This document shows, piece after piece, positions 43,417 through 50,087 of a stretch of DNA of 64,000 nucleotides; position 1 is the first letter of the stretch, and the number at the start of each line of letters is the position of its first letter. The DNA lies in NCBI GenBank assembly GCA_947301965.1, contig CAMYUM010000002.1, positions 1 through 64,000 on the forward strand. Direction: 5' to 3'. A program made the translations under genes and the position numbers. Under the pieces are notes generated by a model. It saw nothing but the letters and a program-made list of their open reading frames with translations. It did not search any database and was not told the DNA's origin. The stretch comes from an uncultured Azospirillum sp. GTDB lineage: Bacteria > Pseudomonadota > Alphaproteobacteria > RF32 > CAG-239.

Positions 43417-44724
43417 ATGAAGTTAGCTATTATTGGTACGGGATATGTAGGATTGCCGACAGGCGTTGGTTTTGCCGAACTGGGAAACGATGTAGTTTGT
43501 GTTGATAAAATTGCGAATAAAATTGAACGGCTGAATAGTGGTGAACTAACGTTGTTTGAGGACGGATTGGAAGATTTGTTCCGCAAAAACGTGCAAAGCG
43601 GAAAGATTAGGTTTACGCTTGATATGCAAAGCGCAGTTCGCGGGGCTGATGTGGTTATGTTGGCAGTGGGAACTCCTCCGCATCCGATAACCAAAGAGGC
43701 AGATTTGCAATATATCTATGCGGCGGCAAAAGAGCTGGCGCAATACTTGGACGGTTATACCGTTGTGGCAACAAAATCTACGGTACCGGTGGGAACCGGC
43801 GATGAGATTGAAAAAATTATCCGTGAAGTTAATCATGATGCCGACTTTGATGTAGTTTCAATTCCGGAGTTTTTGCGTGAAGGGTTTGCTATTCACGACT
43901 TTTTTAATCCGGATCGAATTGTTATCGGTACGAATTCGGAGCGTGCCAAAGAGGTTATGTTGAAGCTGTATGCTCCATTTGTTGATAAATTTCCGCTTTT
44001 GATTGTAAAAAGGCGTTCGTCTGAAACGATTAAATATGCTTCAAATGCTTTTTTGGCGATGAAAATTCATTATATTAATGAAATGGCAGATTTCTGCGAA
44101 AAATCAGGTGCCGATGTTCTGGAAGTGGCTAAAGGCATGGGAATGGATACGCGTATCGGCAAAAAATTCCTTAATCCAGGGCCGGGGTATGGCGGTTCGT
44201 GTTTTCCGAAAGATACAAATGCCATGGCTCAGATGGGCAGAAAATACGGTTCTCCTCTCAGTTTGATTGAGACAACTATTGCTAAAAACGACGAGCGTAA
44301 GGCAAAAATGGGGCAGAGGGTTATTGAAACGATAAAATCTCATCCTGAAGGTAAAATTGCCGTGTTGGGTCTGGCATTTAAGGGCGGAACCGATGATTGC
44401 CGTGAATCGCCGGCCATTGATATTATAAAAGAGATGGTAAAATATTCGCATAATGTCTGTGTGTTTGATCCTAAGGCGATGGAAAATGCCAGACTTATCT
44501 TGGGCGATAGTGTTAAATATGCTACTTCCATAGAAGATGCCTGCGGTAATGCTGATGTAATGGTGATACTGACGGAATGGGAGGATTTTAAGCATATTGA
44601 TTTAATAAAGATAAAGCAGAAGATGAATAGAGCCAAAATTGTTGATTTGCGGAATATGCTTGATGCCGATACTGCCGTAAAAGCGGGGTTTGAATATCGG
44701 GGTGTAGGAACGAACCGCCAATAA
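43417..44724 (+). CDS. ugd: UDP-glucose 6-dehydrogenase
   Basis: Ugd oxidises UDP-glucose to UDP-glucuronate using two NAD+, supplying acidic or aminoarabinose-type sugars for the surface. The NAD-binding motif GTGYVGLPTGVGFAELG is at residues ~7-23. The catalytic cysteine is in GPGYGGSCFPKDT near residue 255. C-terminal GLAFKGGTDDCRESPAIDI is diagnostic. The start at 43417 (MKLAIIG) has GGAAGG upstream; a start 21 bp earlier is less likely. Length 435 aa is typical. Confidence 0.97.
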   Translation: MKLAIIGTGYVGLPTGVGFAELGNDVVCVDKIANKIERLNSGELTLFEDGLEDLFRKNVQSGKIRFTLDMQSAVRGADVVMLAVGTPPHPITKEADLQYIYAAAKELAQYLDGYTVVATKSTVPVGTGDEIEKIIREVNHDADFDVVSIPEFLREGFAIHDFFNPDRIVIGTNSERAKEVMLKLYAPFVDKFPLLIVKRRSSETIKYASNAFLAMKIHYINEMADFCEKSGADVLEVAKGMGMDTRIGKKFLNPGPGYGGSCFPKDTNAMAQMGRKYGSPLSLIETTIAKNDERKAKMGQRVIETIKSHPEGKIAVLGLAFKGGTDDCRESPAIDIIKEMVKYSHNVCVFDPKAMENARLILGDSVKYATSIEDACGNADVMVILTEWEDFKHIDLIKIKQKMNRAKIVDLRNMLDADTAVKAGFEYRGVGTNRQ

Positions 44725-44729
44725 AACAT

Positions 44730-44758
44730 TTGACAAAGATATTTTAAATTTATAGTAT
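44730..44758 (+). promoter_or_regulatory. Promoter upstream of the first ACP gene
   Basis: TTGACA (44730-44735) is followed after 15 bp by TATAGT (44751-44756) or after 17 bp by TAGTAT (44753-44758). It lies 40 bp before the ACP start. Confidence 0.45.
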
Positions 44759-44797
44759 GCGACACAGCAATTTTATTATTATTTAAATAATTTGGAT

Positions 44798-45064
44798 ATG
44801 GACAAAGAAGAAATCAGAAAAGAACTCTACGCCCTGTTAGACGAGAAGTTCTGCGTTTCAGACGATGAACTCAGGGGCGGATCTGCACAGGTTTGTACTG
44901 ACTTGGGGCTCGACAGCCTTGATGTTATTGAACTGGTCGAGTACTTTGAAAACAAGCACAACATCAGTATTCCCGACAGTGATGCCGCCGGCGTTGCCGA
45001 TATGACAGTTGACCAATTGGTTGATTTTGTCTGTGAGGCAGTAACGAAGTACAAGAAAGCCTGA
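44798..45064 (+). CDS. Acyl carrier protein (first tandem copy)
   Basis: Short acidic four-helix ACP (88 aa) with the phosphopantetheine serine in DLGLDSLDVIELVEYFENKH, near residue 40. It carries acyl chains as a thioester for fatty acid, lipid A or polyketide-like enzymes. No synthase gene is adjacent, so its partner is unknown; it is not obviously the main AcpP, which is usually next to fabD/fabG/fabF. The start ATG at 44798 has no Shine-Dalgarno sequence. It is followed by a strong terminator, so it is a single-gene unit. Confidence 0.85.
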   Translation: MDKEEIRKELYALLDEKFCVSDDELRGGSAQVCTDLGLDSLDVIELVEYFENKHNISIPDSDAAGVADMTVDQLVDFVCEAVTKYKKA

Positions 45065-45081
45065 TTTTGCTCTTTTGAAAG

Positions 45082-45116
45082 AACATGGTTTGCCTTGCGG
45101 GGCAGACCATGTTTTT
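45082..45116 (+). terminator. Terminator between the two ACP genes
   Basis: ACATGGTTTGCC, loop TTGCGG-like and GGCAGACCATGT form a long stem with one wobble, followed by TTTTT. Confidence 0.8.
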
Positions 45117-45181
45117 GCAAAAAGTCAACAGATGATGGTTATGTTGATTTTACGTCAAAAACTGACAATTATTGTATTATT

Positions 45182-45436
45182 ATGAGGAAAACACGCGAAG
45201 AGATTATGGCTGCTATTGTGGACATAATTCAGGAGCAGCTTGAAGGGGGAGCCGGTGAAATCGTAGGTAGCGACTATCTTACCGGAGACTTATGCCTTGA
45301 TAGTCTGGAAGTTGTTGAGCTGGTGATCAGACTTGAAGAGATGTATGACTTTTCAATTGATGACGGCGAGATCGATCCCTTCTATGACATGACAGTTGAC
45401 GAGTTGATCAGTGTCGTGGAGAAGTTTTCGAGCTGA
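45182..45436 (+). CDS. Acyl carrier protein (second tandem copy)
   Basis: 84-aa acidic ACP with DLCLDSLEVVELVIRLEEMYDF carrying the phosphopantetheine serine near residue 40 and FSIDDGEIDPFYDMTVDEL downstream. It is paralogous to the copy 118 bp upstream (DMTVDQL versus DMTVDEL). The start is set at 45182 (MRKTREEIM) by alignment of helix I with the first copy; 45206 (MAAIVDII) is an alternative. Again no Shine-Dalgarno is obvious. Terminator follows. A dedicated acyl donor role, such as for lipid A or long chains, is inferred only. Confidence 0.8.
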   Translation: MRKTREEIMAAIVDIIQEQLEGGAGEIVGSDYLTGDLCLDSLEVVELVIRLEEMYDFSIDDGEIDPFYDMTVDELISVVEKFSS

Positions 45437-45447
45437 TGCAGATGAAC

Positions 45448-45487
45448 AAAAAACGCATTTTACCGCAGGGTAAAATGCGTTTTTTTG
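45448..45487. terminator. Terminator after the second ACP gene
   Basis: AAACGCATTTTACC, loop GCA and GGTAAAATGCGTTT form an almost perfect 14-bp stem with T-runs, usable on both strands and serving the convergent beta-barrel gene as well. Confidence 0.88.
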
Positions 45488-45504
45488 TTTTTTATGTTGT
45501 TTGA

Positions 45505-46380
45505 CTAAAGGCCAAACAATTCAGAGTAGGCAAAAGACAGACCAATCATAAAATTGCTGCCGGTTTTGCCGACACCGCGAGCCTCGCCCTGGAAATATTG
45601 AATGTATGGAGCAAGGCTGAAATTGTTGTGAATTTTAACATCCATGCGAGCGATGGCGCTCAATTCATATTTGAGGTCGGTATAAACGTATTCGCTATAA
45701 CTCAGATAATCGCGAAAATAGCCTTCAAACTGAAATTTTACCTGTTCAGACTGAACATATTCGGTACGCCAGCCGATTTCATATGCAGATTTGGTGTTTT
45801 TGCGTTCGCTGTAAGTTATATCGTATTCGGCAACAGCAGCGACATATAATTCTTTAATGATATTGCCATTAAAAATTTTCATACCAGTTTTGCCGCGGAA
45901 GACTTTTTGGCGTGGAGCAGGCTTGTTAGGCTTAAACTCGGTTTGGTAAGCGACGCTGGCAAATGGTCCGATATCTGCATTATCAGCTTCAAAGCGCCAC
46001 ATTTTGCGGTTATAGTCCGAACTGAGTAAAATTTTATCAGCATCTTCACTGGTGGTATCATTGCCGTTGGCCGGGCGTAATTTGGTACGACCATATTCAG
46101 CAAAGAGGCTGTTGTTCCACTGCCATTGAGGCTGGTCATATTCAAGAACAAAGTCAAATACACCTTTAATCATAGTCTGGCTATCTGCGCTGAGTTTTGA
46201 ATTTGGGTTGTCAGTGTAATATTCGCCGTTTTGGACTTCGGTAGACGCAATATCAAGAGCAACGCGGCGGAAGTTGGCACGTAAATTGCTCAGGTTTTGA
46301 GATGATTCATCAGCAGATGCGTTTGGAGCCCAAAGGGCGCCGCAACATAGCAAGATAGGTAATATATAAGTCTTTTTCAT
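45505..46380 (-). CDS. Outer-membrane beta-barrel-like protein (DUF3078-like)
   Basis: Signal peptide (about 1-23, ending NASA) and then an alternating polar/hydrophobic pattern with many aromatic residues (e.g. VALDIASTEVQNGEYYTDNP, YVAAVAEYDITYSER, WRTEYVQSEQVKFQFEGYF). It ends SFAYSELFGL. This fits a beta-barrel of the outer membrane, similar to DUF3078-type proteins. The assignment is by pattern. Length 291 aa. Start has GGAGGAAAT upstream. Convergent with the ACP genes. Confidence 0.72.
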   Translation of the reverse strand: MKKTYILPILLCCGALWAPNASADESSQNLSNLRANFRRVALDIASTEVQNGEYYTDNPNSKLSADSQTMIKGVFDFVLEYDQPQWQWNNSLFAEYGRTKLRPANGNDTTSEDADKILLSSDYNRKMWRFEADNADIGPFASVAYQTEFKPNKPAPRQKVFRGKTGMKIFNGNIIKELYVAAVAEYDITYSERKNTKSAYEIGWRTEYVQSEQVKFQFEGYFRDYLSYSEYVYTDLKYELSAIARMDVKIHNNFSLAPYIQYFQGEARGVGKTGSNFMIGLSFAYSELFGL

Positions 46381-46512
46381 ATTTCCTCCATAGTCAGTAG
46401 TGATAGTTTATCTACACGTTATACAGACAACAGCAAAATGACAATAGCGGAGGAGCAATATTAACAGGTTTTTGAGAATAAAAAATTTGTAATGTTTTTG
46501 TTAAAAAATATC

Positions 46513-46540
46513 TTGACAAGATGCCAAAATAACCTTAAGT
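46513..46540 (+). promoter_or_regulatory. Promoter of tRNA-Met
   Basis: TTGACA (46513-46518), a 16-bp spacer and TTAAGT (46535-46540) lie upstream of the tRNA. The alternative TAATAT (46540-46545) is at 21 bp. The -10 assignment is weak. Confidence 0.4.
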
Positions 46541-46556
46541 AATATGCAGTCTTTAT

Positions 46557-46633
46557 GGCGGGGTAGCTCAGTTGGTTAGAGCAGCGGAATCATAATCCGC
46601 GTGTCGTTGGTTCGAATCCGACCCTCGCTACCA
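46557..46633 (+). tRNA. tRNA-Met (anticodon CAT, elongator type)
   Basis: Complete cloverleaf: GGCGGGG/CCTCGCT acceptor with two G-T pairs, D arm AGCTCAGTTGGTTAGAGC, anticodon stem GCGGA/TCCGC with loop ATCATAA giving CAT, T loop TTCGAAT and encoded ACCA. The body matches elongator tRNA-Met rather than initiator (which starts C/T-GCGGGG with a C-A mismatch). A tRNA-Ile2 cannot be formally excluded by anticodon alone. It sits at the edge of a small accessory block. Confidence 0.93.
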
Positions 46634-46637
46634 CTTC

Positions 46638-46662
46638 AAACCCTTGAGAAATCAAGGGTTTT
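46638..46662 (+). terminator. Terminator after tRNA-Met
   Basis: AAACCCTTGA, loop GAAA and TCAAGGGTTTT. A 10-bp stem directly downstream of the tRNA. Confidence 0.8.
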
Positions 46663-46750
46663 GTTGTTTGGATGGCAAGAAAAATTTTATTTGTAAAATG
46701 GACAGAAATGTGTTAGCATGCGCAAATCATAATTTGAAAGAGGTGTAATA

Positions 46751-47299
46751 ATGTCATCGCTTAGTGAAGGTTTAGATCGTTTTGATTTTGGTGTTGAAAA
46801 GGTATATAGAGCTGTTTGCACCGGGGATAAAAACGGTGGCAGTAAAATTAATGTTGATTTTGCAGATGCTAACCCAAAAACAGCAAAATTGACGCATATG
46901 CATTTGTTAAAGTTGCGTCAATATCTTGAGCCATCAATGGAAATGATACTTCCGCAACTGTTTGTGCGTGAAAATGCAACAGGTGGTGTCAGTGTTGAGT
47001 TTGCTAAACCAAATGAAGGAACAGAATATAACAAAATAAAGCTTTCAGGATTAATGCCGCGTATTTTGTGTGAGTTTAACAAATTTAGGTATAGAGGAAA
47101 TAGCACCTCGTTTGAACATGTGATTGATGAAGACACACAGAGAGCGGCCATTTATGGTGAAAGCGAAGCGATGAAAATTGCAAAAACCGAAATACATAAT
47201 GAACAGGAACGATCAATGGTGGTGTCAATATTGACGGCAAAGTCCAAGAAAGACCCGGATCTTTTACCATATTTGCATTTAGCAAGAGACGGGGACTGA
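46751..47299 (+). CDS. Hypothetical protein downstream of tRNA-Met (182 aa)
   Basis: I recognise no family. The protein is soluble with no signal peptide. It contains INVDFADANPKTAKLTHMHLLKLRQYLEPSM and a C-terminal helical part with ERSMVVSILTAKSKKDPDLLPYL. GAAAGAGGTGTAATA precedes the ATG. It lies between the tRNA-Met terminator and a convergent PcfJ-like gene in a block of unusual genes, so an accessory origin is possible. Confidence 0.58.
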   Translation: MSSLSEGLDRFDFGVEKVYRAVCTGDKNGGSKINVDFADANPKTAKLTHMHLLKLRQYLEPSMEMILPQLFVRENATGGVSVEFAKPNEGTEYNKIKLSGLMPRILCEFNKFRYRGNSTSFEHVIDEDTQRAAIYGESEAMKIAKTEIHNEQERSMVVSILTAKSKKDPDLLPYLHLARDGD

Positions 47300-47318
47300 G
47301 ATAAATCCGCATAATAAT

Positions 47319-47346
47319 GAAAAGAGCCTCTAACAAAGGCTCTTTC
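47319..47346. terminator. Convergent terminator of the two accessory genes
   Basis: AAAGAGCCT, loop CTAACAA-like and AGGCTCTTT form the stem. Its arm overlaps the stop codon of the PcfJ-like gene at 47330. Confidence 0.65.
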
Positions 47347-48991
47347 CGTATTTTTTGAGAGTTTGAAAAGCTTTTGATAATTTATCAAGTTTGAGAGTTC
47401 GGCGAACTTTTTGCTTGTATTTAAGAATGCTTTGCAGGCGTTCTAGCCGTTTGCCCATTTTGGCTGTAGATTTAACATAAGAAAAGTCAATCTCGTTGAT
47501 GCTGGGCGGAAACTTGATGGTAGAGGTTTTGCGCAAATCAGAGTTGCGGAACGAGACTTTTTTCAAATTGAGGCAGTGCATCAGATCAATATCTTTGATA
47601 TTACTGAAATCGACCGACCACATCTCAAGTTGTTCAATATCTTTAGGAAAAACGATGTTCTTTATCTTGCGCAGGTTGGCACTGGAAAGCACCAGTTTTT
47701 TGATGCCGCGTAGTTTTGAAAGATCAAGCTCTTGAATGTCGCCATAGTTGTATTGGACGGCAAAGGTCAGGGTATCAATGTGGTAAAAAGTATTGATTTT
47801 ATCAATAATATGCGGACCGTGATCACCTTGAAGCCATAGCGATTTTGTGGAAATTGAGCGCCGGTTTATATTATCCAGATTGCGTGCGGTGACAGGGCAA
47901 CTTTCAAATTCAACAACTTGACCGCGCGGCAAATCATAAAGGTCGTAATATCGGCCGTTTTTATCGGGTATAAGCCCCAGATTGCGCAGAGCAATACTAA
48001 ATCGTCTTTCGTCAATATGCGGAACTTTTTCTGCAGATATAAGGTCATAGTCATTTTTGAGGTTAAAACGCCTTTTCAAATAATCTCGTATGAGTTGCAC
48101 ACGCTGCATTCCGGAAATGGCGTGGTTTGATTTTCCGACAATTTCAACAAGCTTGCCTTCGTCGAAAAATATGGTTGCGAAGGGATAAAACGGTTGGGAC
48201 GGGTCGTTTGAGCGTAAAGAGTAATATTCCGCAGTAGTGTTTATTTTTTCAAGATATCGATCGCGACGTATGCAATGCCCCATACAATCACTTTCAAAAT
48301 TGAGAGCATCTGCAGTATGCATGCGAACCAGTTGCAACTTTTGCCGAGGATAGGTCTCGATAATTTCAATGCCTTTTCGGCTGGCAGTATAAGCATTAAG
48401 ATTTTCACGCTTGCGGTTATAATACTTATCAATGCTGTGGTTGAGATCGTATATGGTCGGAACGGAGCTGTAAATCTGTAAAAAATAGTTGGGATGATTG
48501 ACTATTTGGGGATTGTCGTCCATGTAATTGTGTACAAAGTCACGGATATCAACCGTCAGCTCATGTAAGTGAGATTCTTTTAAGATATCAAAGTCAATGA
48601 TGATATCGCCATTATCATAAGTTGAAAATTGCAAGGGGTTGTTTTGAACGATTTCCTGTGTCAGGTATTTATTAAGCAAAGCGCTGGTGCAAGCGTATTT
48701 CTTGGCCTCCGGGCTCAAGACCGAAAAACGGGTTATAATCAGTTCGCCGGAAGGGAGAATAACCGATTTGTCGGCACGCAATGTTTCAAGCTTGTGATTT
48801 AGAATTTTCTTGGCGGTTTCGTCGGTTGTATCGTGAATTTGTTGATATATATCACTAATCTGCTTTTGGAGGTTTTTACGCTTTTTGTCTGAATCCTTAA
48901 TCTCCTGCTCGTATTGTTCAAATTCATCGGCAGGGGCATCGGCAAACAAGCTGCGTATGTATTGTTTATATTCTCTTTTGTTATAAATCAT
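47330..48991 (-). CDS. PcfJ-like protein with C-terminal leucine-rich repeats (553 aa)
   Basis: The N-terminus is a coiled, charged region (about 20-70). A PcfJ-like domain (about residues 205-300) shows MGHCIRRDRYLEKI, YYSLRSNDPSQPFYPFATIFF and GKLVEIVGKSNHAIS, the pattern of this family found on plasmids and integrative elements. Residues about 400-520 have leucine-rich repeats (e.g. LRGIKKLVLSSANLRKI, IEQLEMWSVDFSNI). The function of PcfJ domains is unknown. GAGGTTAAG precedes the ATG. It lies between a tRNA and uvrD. Confidence 0.7.
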   Translation of the reverse strand: MIYNKREYKQYIRSLFADAPADEFEQYEQEIKDSDKKRKNLQKQISDIYQQIHDTTDETAKKILNHKLETLRADKSVILPSGELIITRFSVLSPEAKKYACTSALLNKYLTQEIVQNNPLQFSTYDNGDIIIDFDILKESHLHELTVDIRDFVHNYMDDNPQIVNHPNYFLQIYSSVPTIYDLNHSIDKYYNRKRENLNAYTASRKGIEIIETYPRQKLQLVRMHTADALNFESDCMGHCIRRDRYLEKINTTAEYYSLRSNDPSQPFYPFATIFFDEGKLVEIVGKSNHAISGMQRVQLIRDYLKRRFNLKNDYDLISAEKVPHIDERRFSIALRNLGLIPDKNGRYYDLYDLPRGQVVEFESCPVTARNLDNINRRSISTKSLWLQGDHGPHIIDKINTFYHIDTLTFAVQYNYGDIQELDLSKLRGIKKLVLSSANLRKIKNIVFPKDIEQLEMWSVDFSNIKDIDLMHCLNLKKVSFRNSDLRKTSTIKFPPSINEIDFSYVKSTAKMGKRLERLQSILKYKQKVRRTLKLDKLSKAFQTLKKYGKSLC

Positions 48992-49081
48992 CTTAACCTC
49001 TAAAAAGCAGGGCAGTATAGCATTTAAAATGTCGTTGTCCAGCGTTTTGTTAGGTACGTATGGGTGAATAAATCAGTAAGT

Positions 49082-50056
49082 TTATTCAGGCACAATAACT
49101 ATTGTCTTCGCTCGTTCTGTTAGACGGACTCGTTCCTCTTCTTCTTGGGCTTTCTCTCGGGCTTTATATTCTTCTTCACTCAGTAGTTGCCCGTTGTCAT
49201 CATAGGCTTTAATTTCTATCAATTCGCCGTTTTGATAATTTTTTTCGACTTTTATTTGTCCGTTTTCGTAATACTCTCTTAAAATCCCATCATGTTTACC
49301 CTCTTTGAAAAACTTTTCTACATCGAACTTGCTATATGTATGGGGTATCTTTAGTTTTTCAGTTTTTCCATTTGTGGTTCGAATTAATATAGGTTGCAGG
49401 GGGTTATCCGGAAAGGAGGTAGTATGTATAATCTTTTTTCCTTCAATTTTTATTTTTCCACTCGGGTAATAATGCTTATAGATTTGTTCTCCATCAATAA
49501 TATCAGATTCATACTCTAAAGTCCCGTCTTGGTAATAGTTTTTCTTGGAACCGGCAGGATAATTTGTATATGTATGTAACTGACCATTTTCATAATACTC
49601 TAATTCAAAATCATTTTCCACTAAAGTTTCTATTTGGCCATTTGGATAATATCGTTGGTGTATTTTGGTTCCGAAGGGGGACGAGCCATGTTCGTAATTG
49701 CCTTCCTCTTTTAGTTGTCCGTTGGGATAATAAGTTTTATATAAACCGTGGTGATTATTTTTGATGTGTTGTATGCGTTTTAACGCTCCGTCGAAATCAT
49801 AATATTTTTGAATACCGTCTTGTAAGCCGTTTTTAAAATTTAATTCTGCGGACAACAGCTCATCATCATATCTATATACTAAACCAGTATAGGGTTCGGA
49901 TGAGGCATCCGTACAGGAGCGTCCATTGTTGGTACAGATTAATTTCTGATTGTCAGCGCCAACATAAGTATAATTAGGTTCTCGGGCATAATAAACGCAT
50001 AAAGCCGGTTTTGCGAAACATGATATCAAAAGAAAGGAAAAGAAAAATTTTTTCAT
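49082..50056 (-). CDS. Exported MORN/YwqK-type repeat protein
   Basis: A signal peptide (about 1-20) is followed by at least seven repeats of the form YYPNGQLKEEGNYEHGS and YYENGQIKVEKNYQNGEL, each about 20-23 residues. These are typical of MORN-variant/YwqK proteins. The C-terminus is charged (EEYKAREKAQEEEERVRL). In Bacteroidetes such proteins are annotated as TA antitoxins, but no toxin neighbour is seen here. CGAGGTAACAAC lies before the ATG. Confidence 0.82.
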   Translation of the reverse strand: MKKFFFSFLLISCFAKPALCVYYAREPNYTYVGADNQKLICTNNGRSCTDASSEPYTGLVYRYDDELLSAELNFKNGLQDGIQKYYDFDGALKRIQHIKNNHHGLYKTYYPNGQLKEEGNYEHGSSPFGTKIHQRYYPNGQIETLVENDFELEYYENGQLHTYTNYPAGSKKNYYQDGTLEYESDIIDGEQIYKHYYPSGKIKIEGKKIIHTTSFPDNPLQPILIRTTNGKTEKLKIPHTYSKFDVEKFFKEGKHDGILREYYENGQIKVEKNYQNGELIEIKAYDDNGQLLSEEEYKAREKAQEEEERVRLTERAKTIVIVPE

Positions 50057-50087
50057 GTTGTTACCTCGTTTGATAATAAAAGTTGCT

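Noticed and set aside
46557..50056. Possible integrated element at tRNA-Met
   Set aside because: No integrase, direct repeat of the tRNA 3' end or transfer genes seen, so it is only called an accessory block.
49082..50056. Antitoxin of a toxin-antitoxin pair
   Set aside because: YwqK-type proteins are sometimes labelled antitoxins, but no adjacent toxin-like gene is present and the protein is exported.
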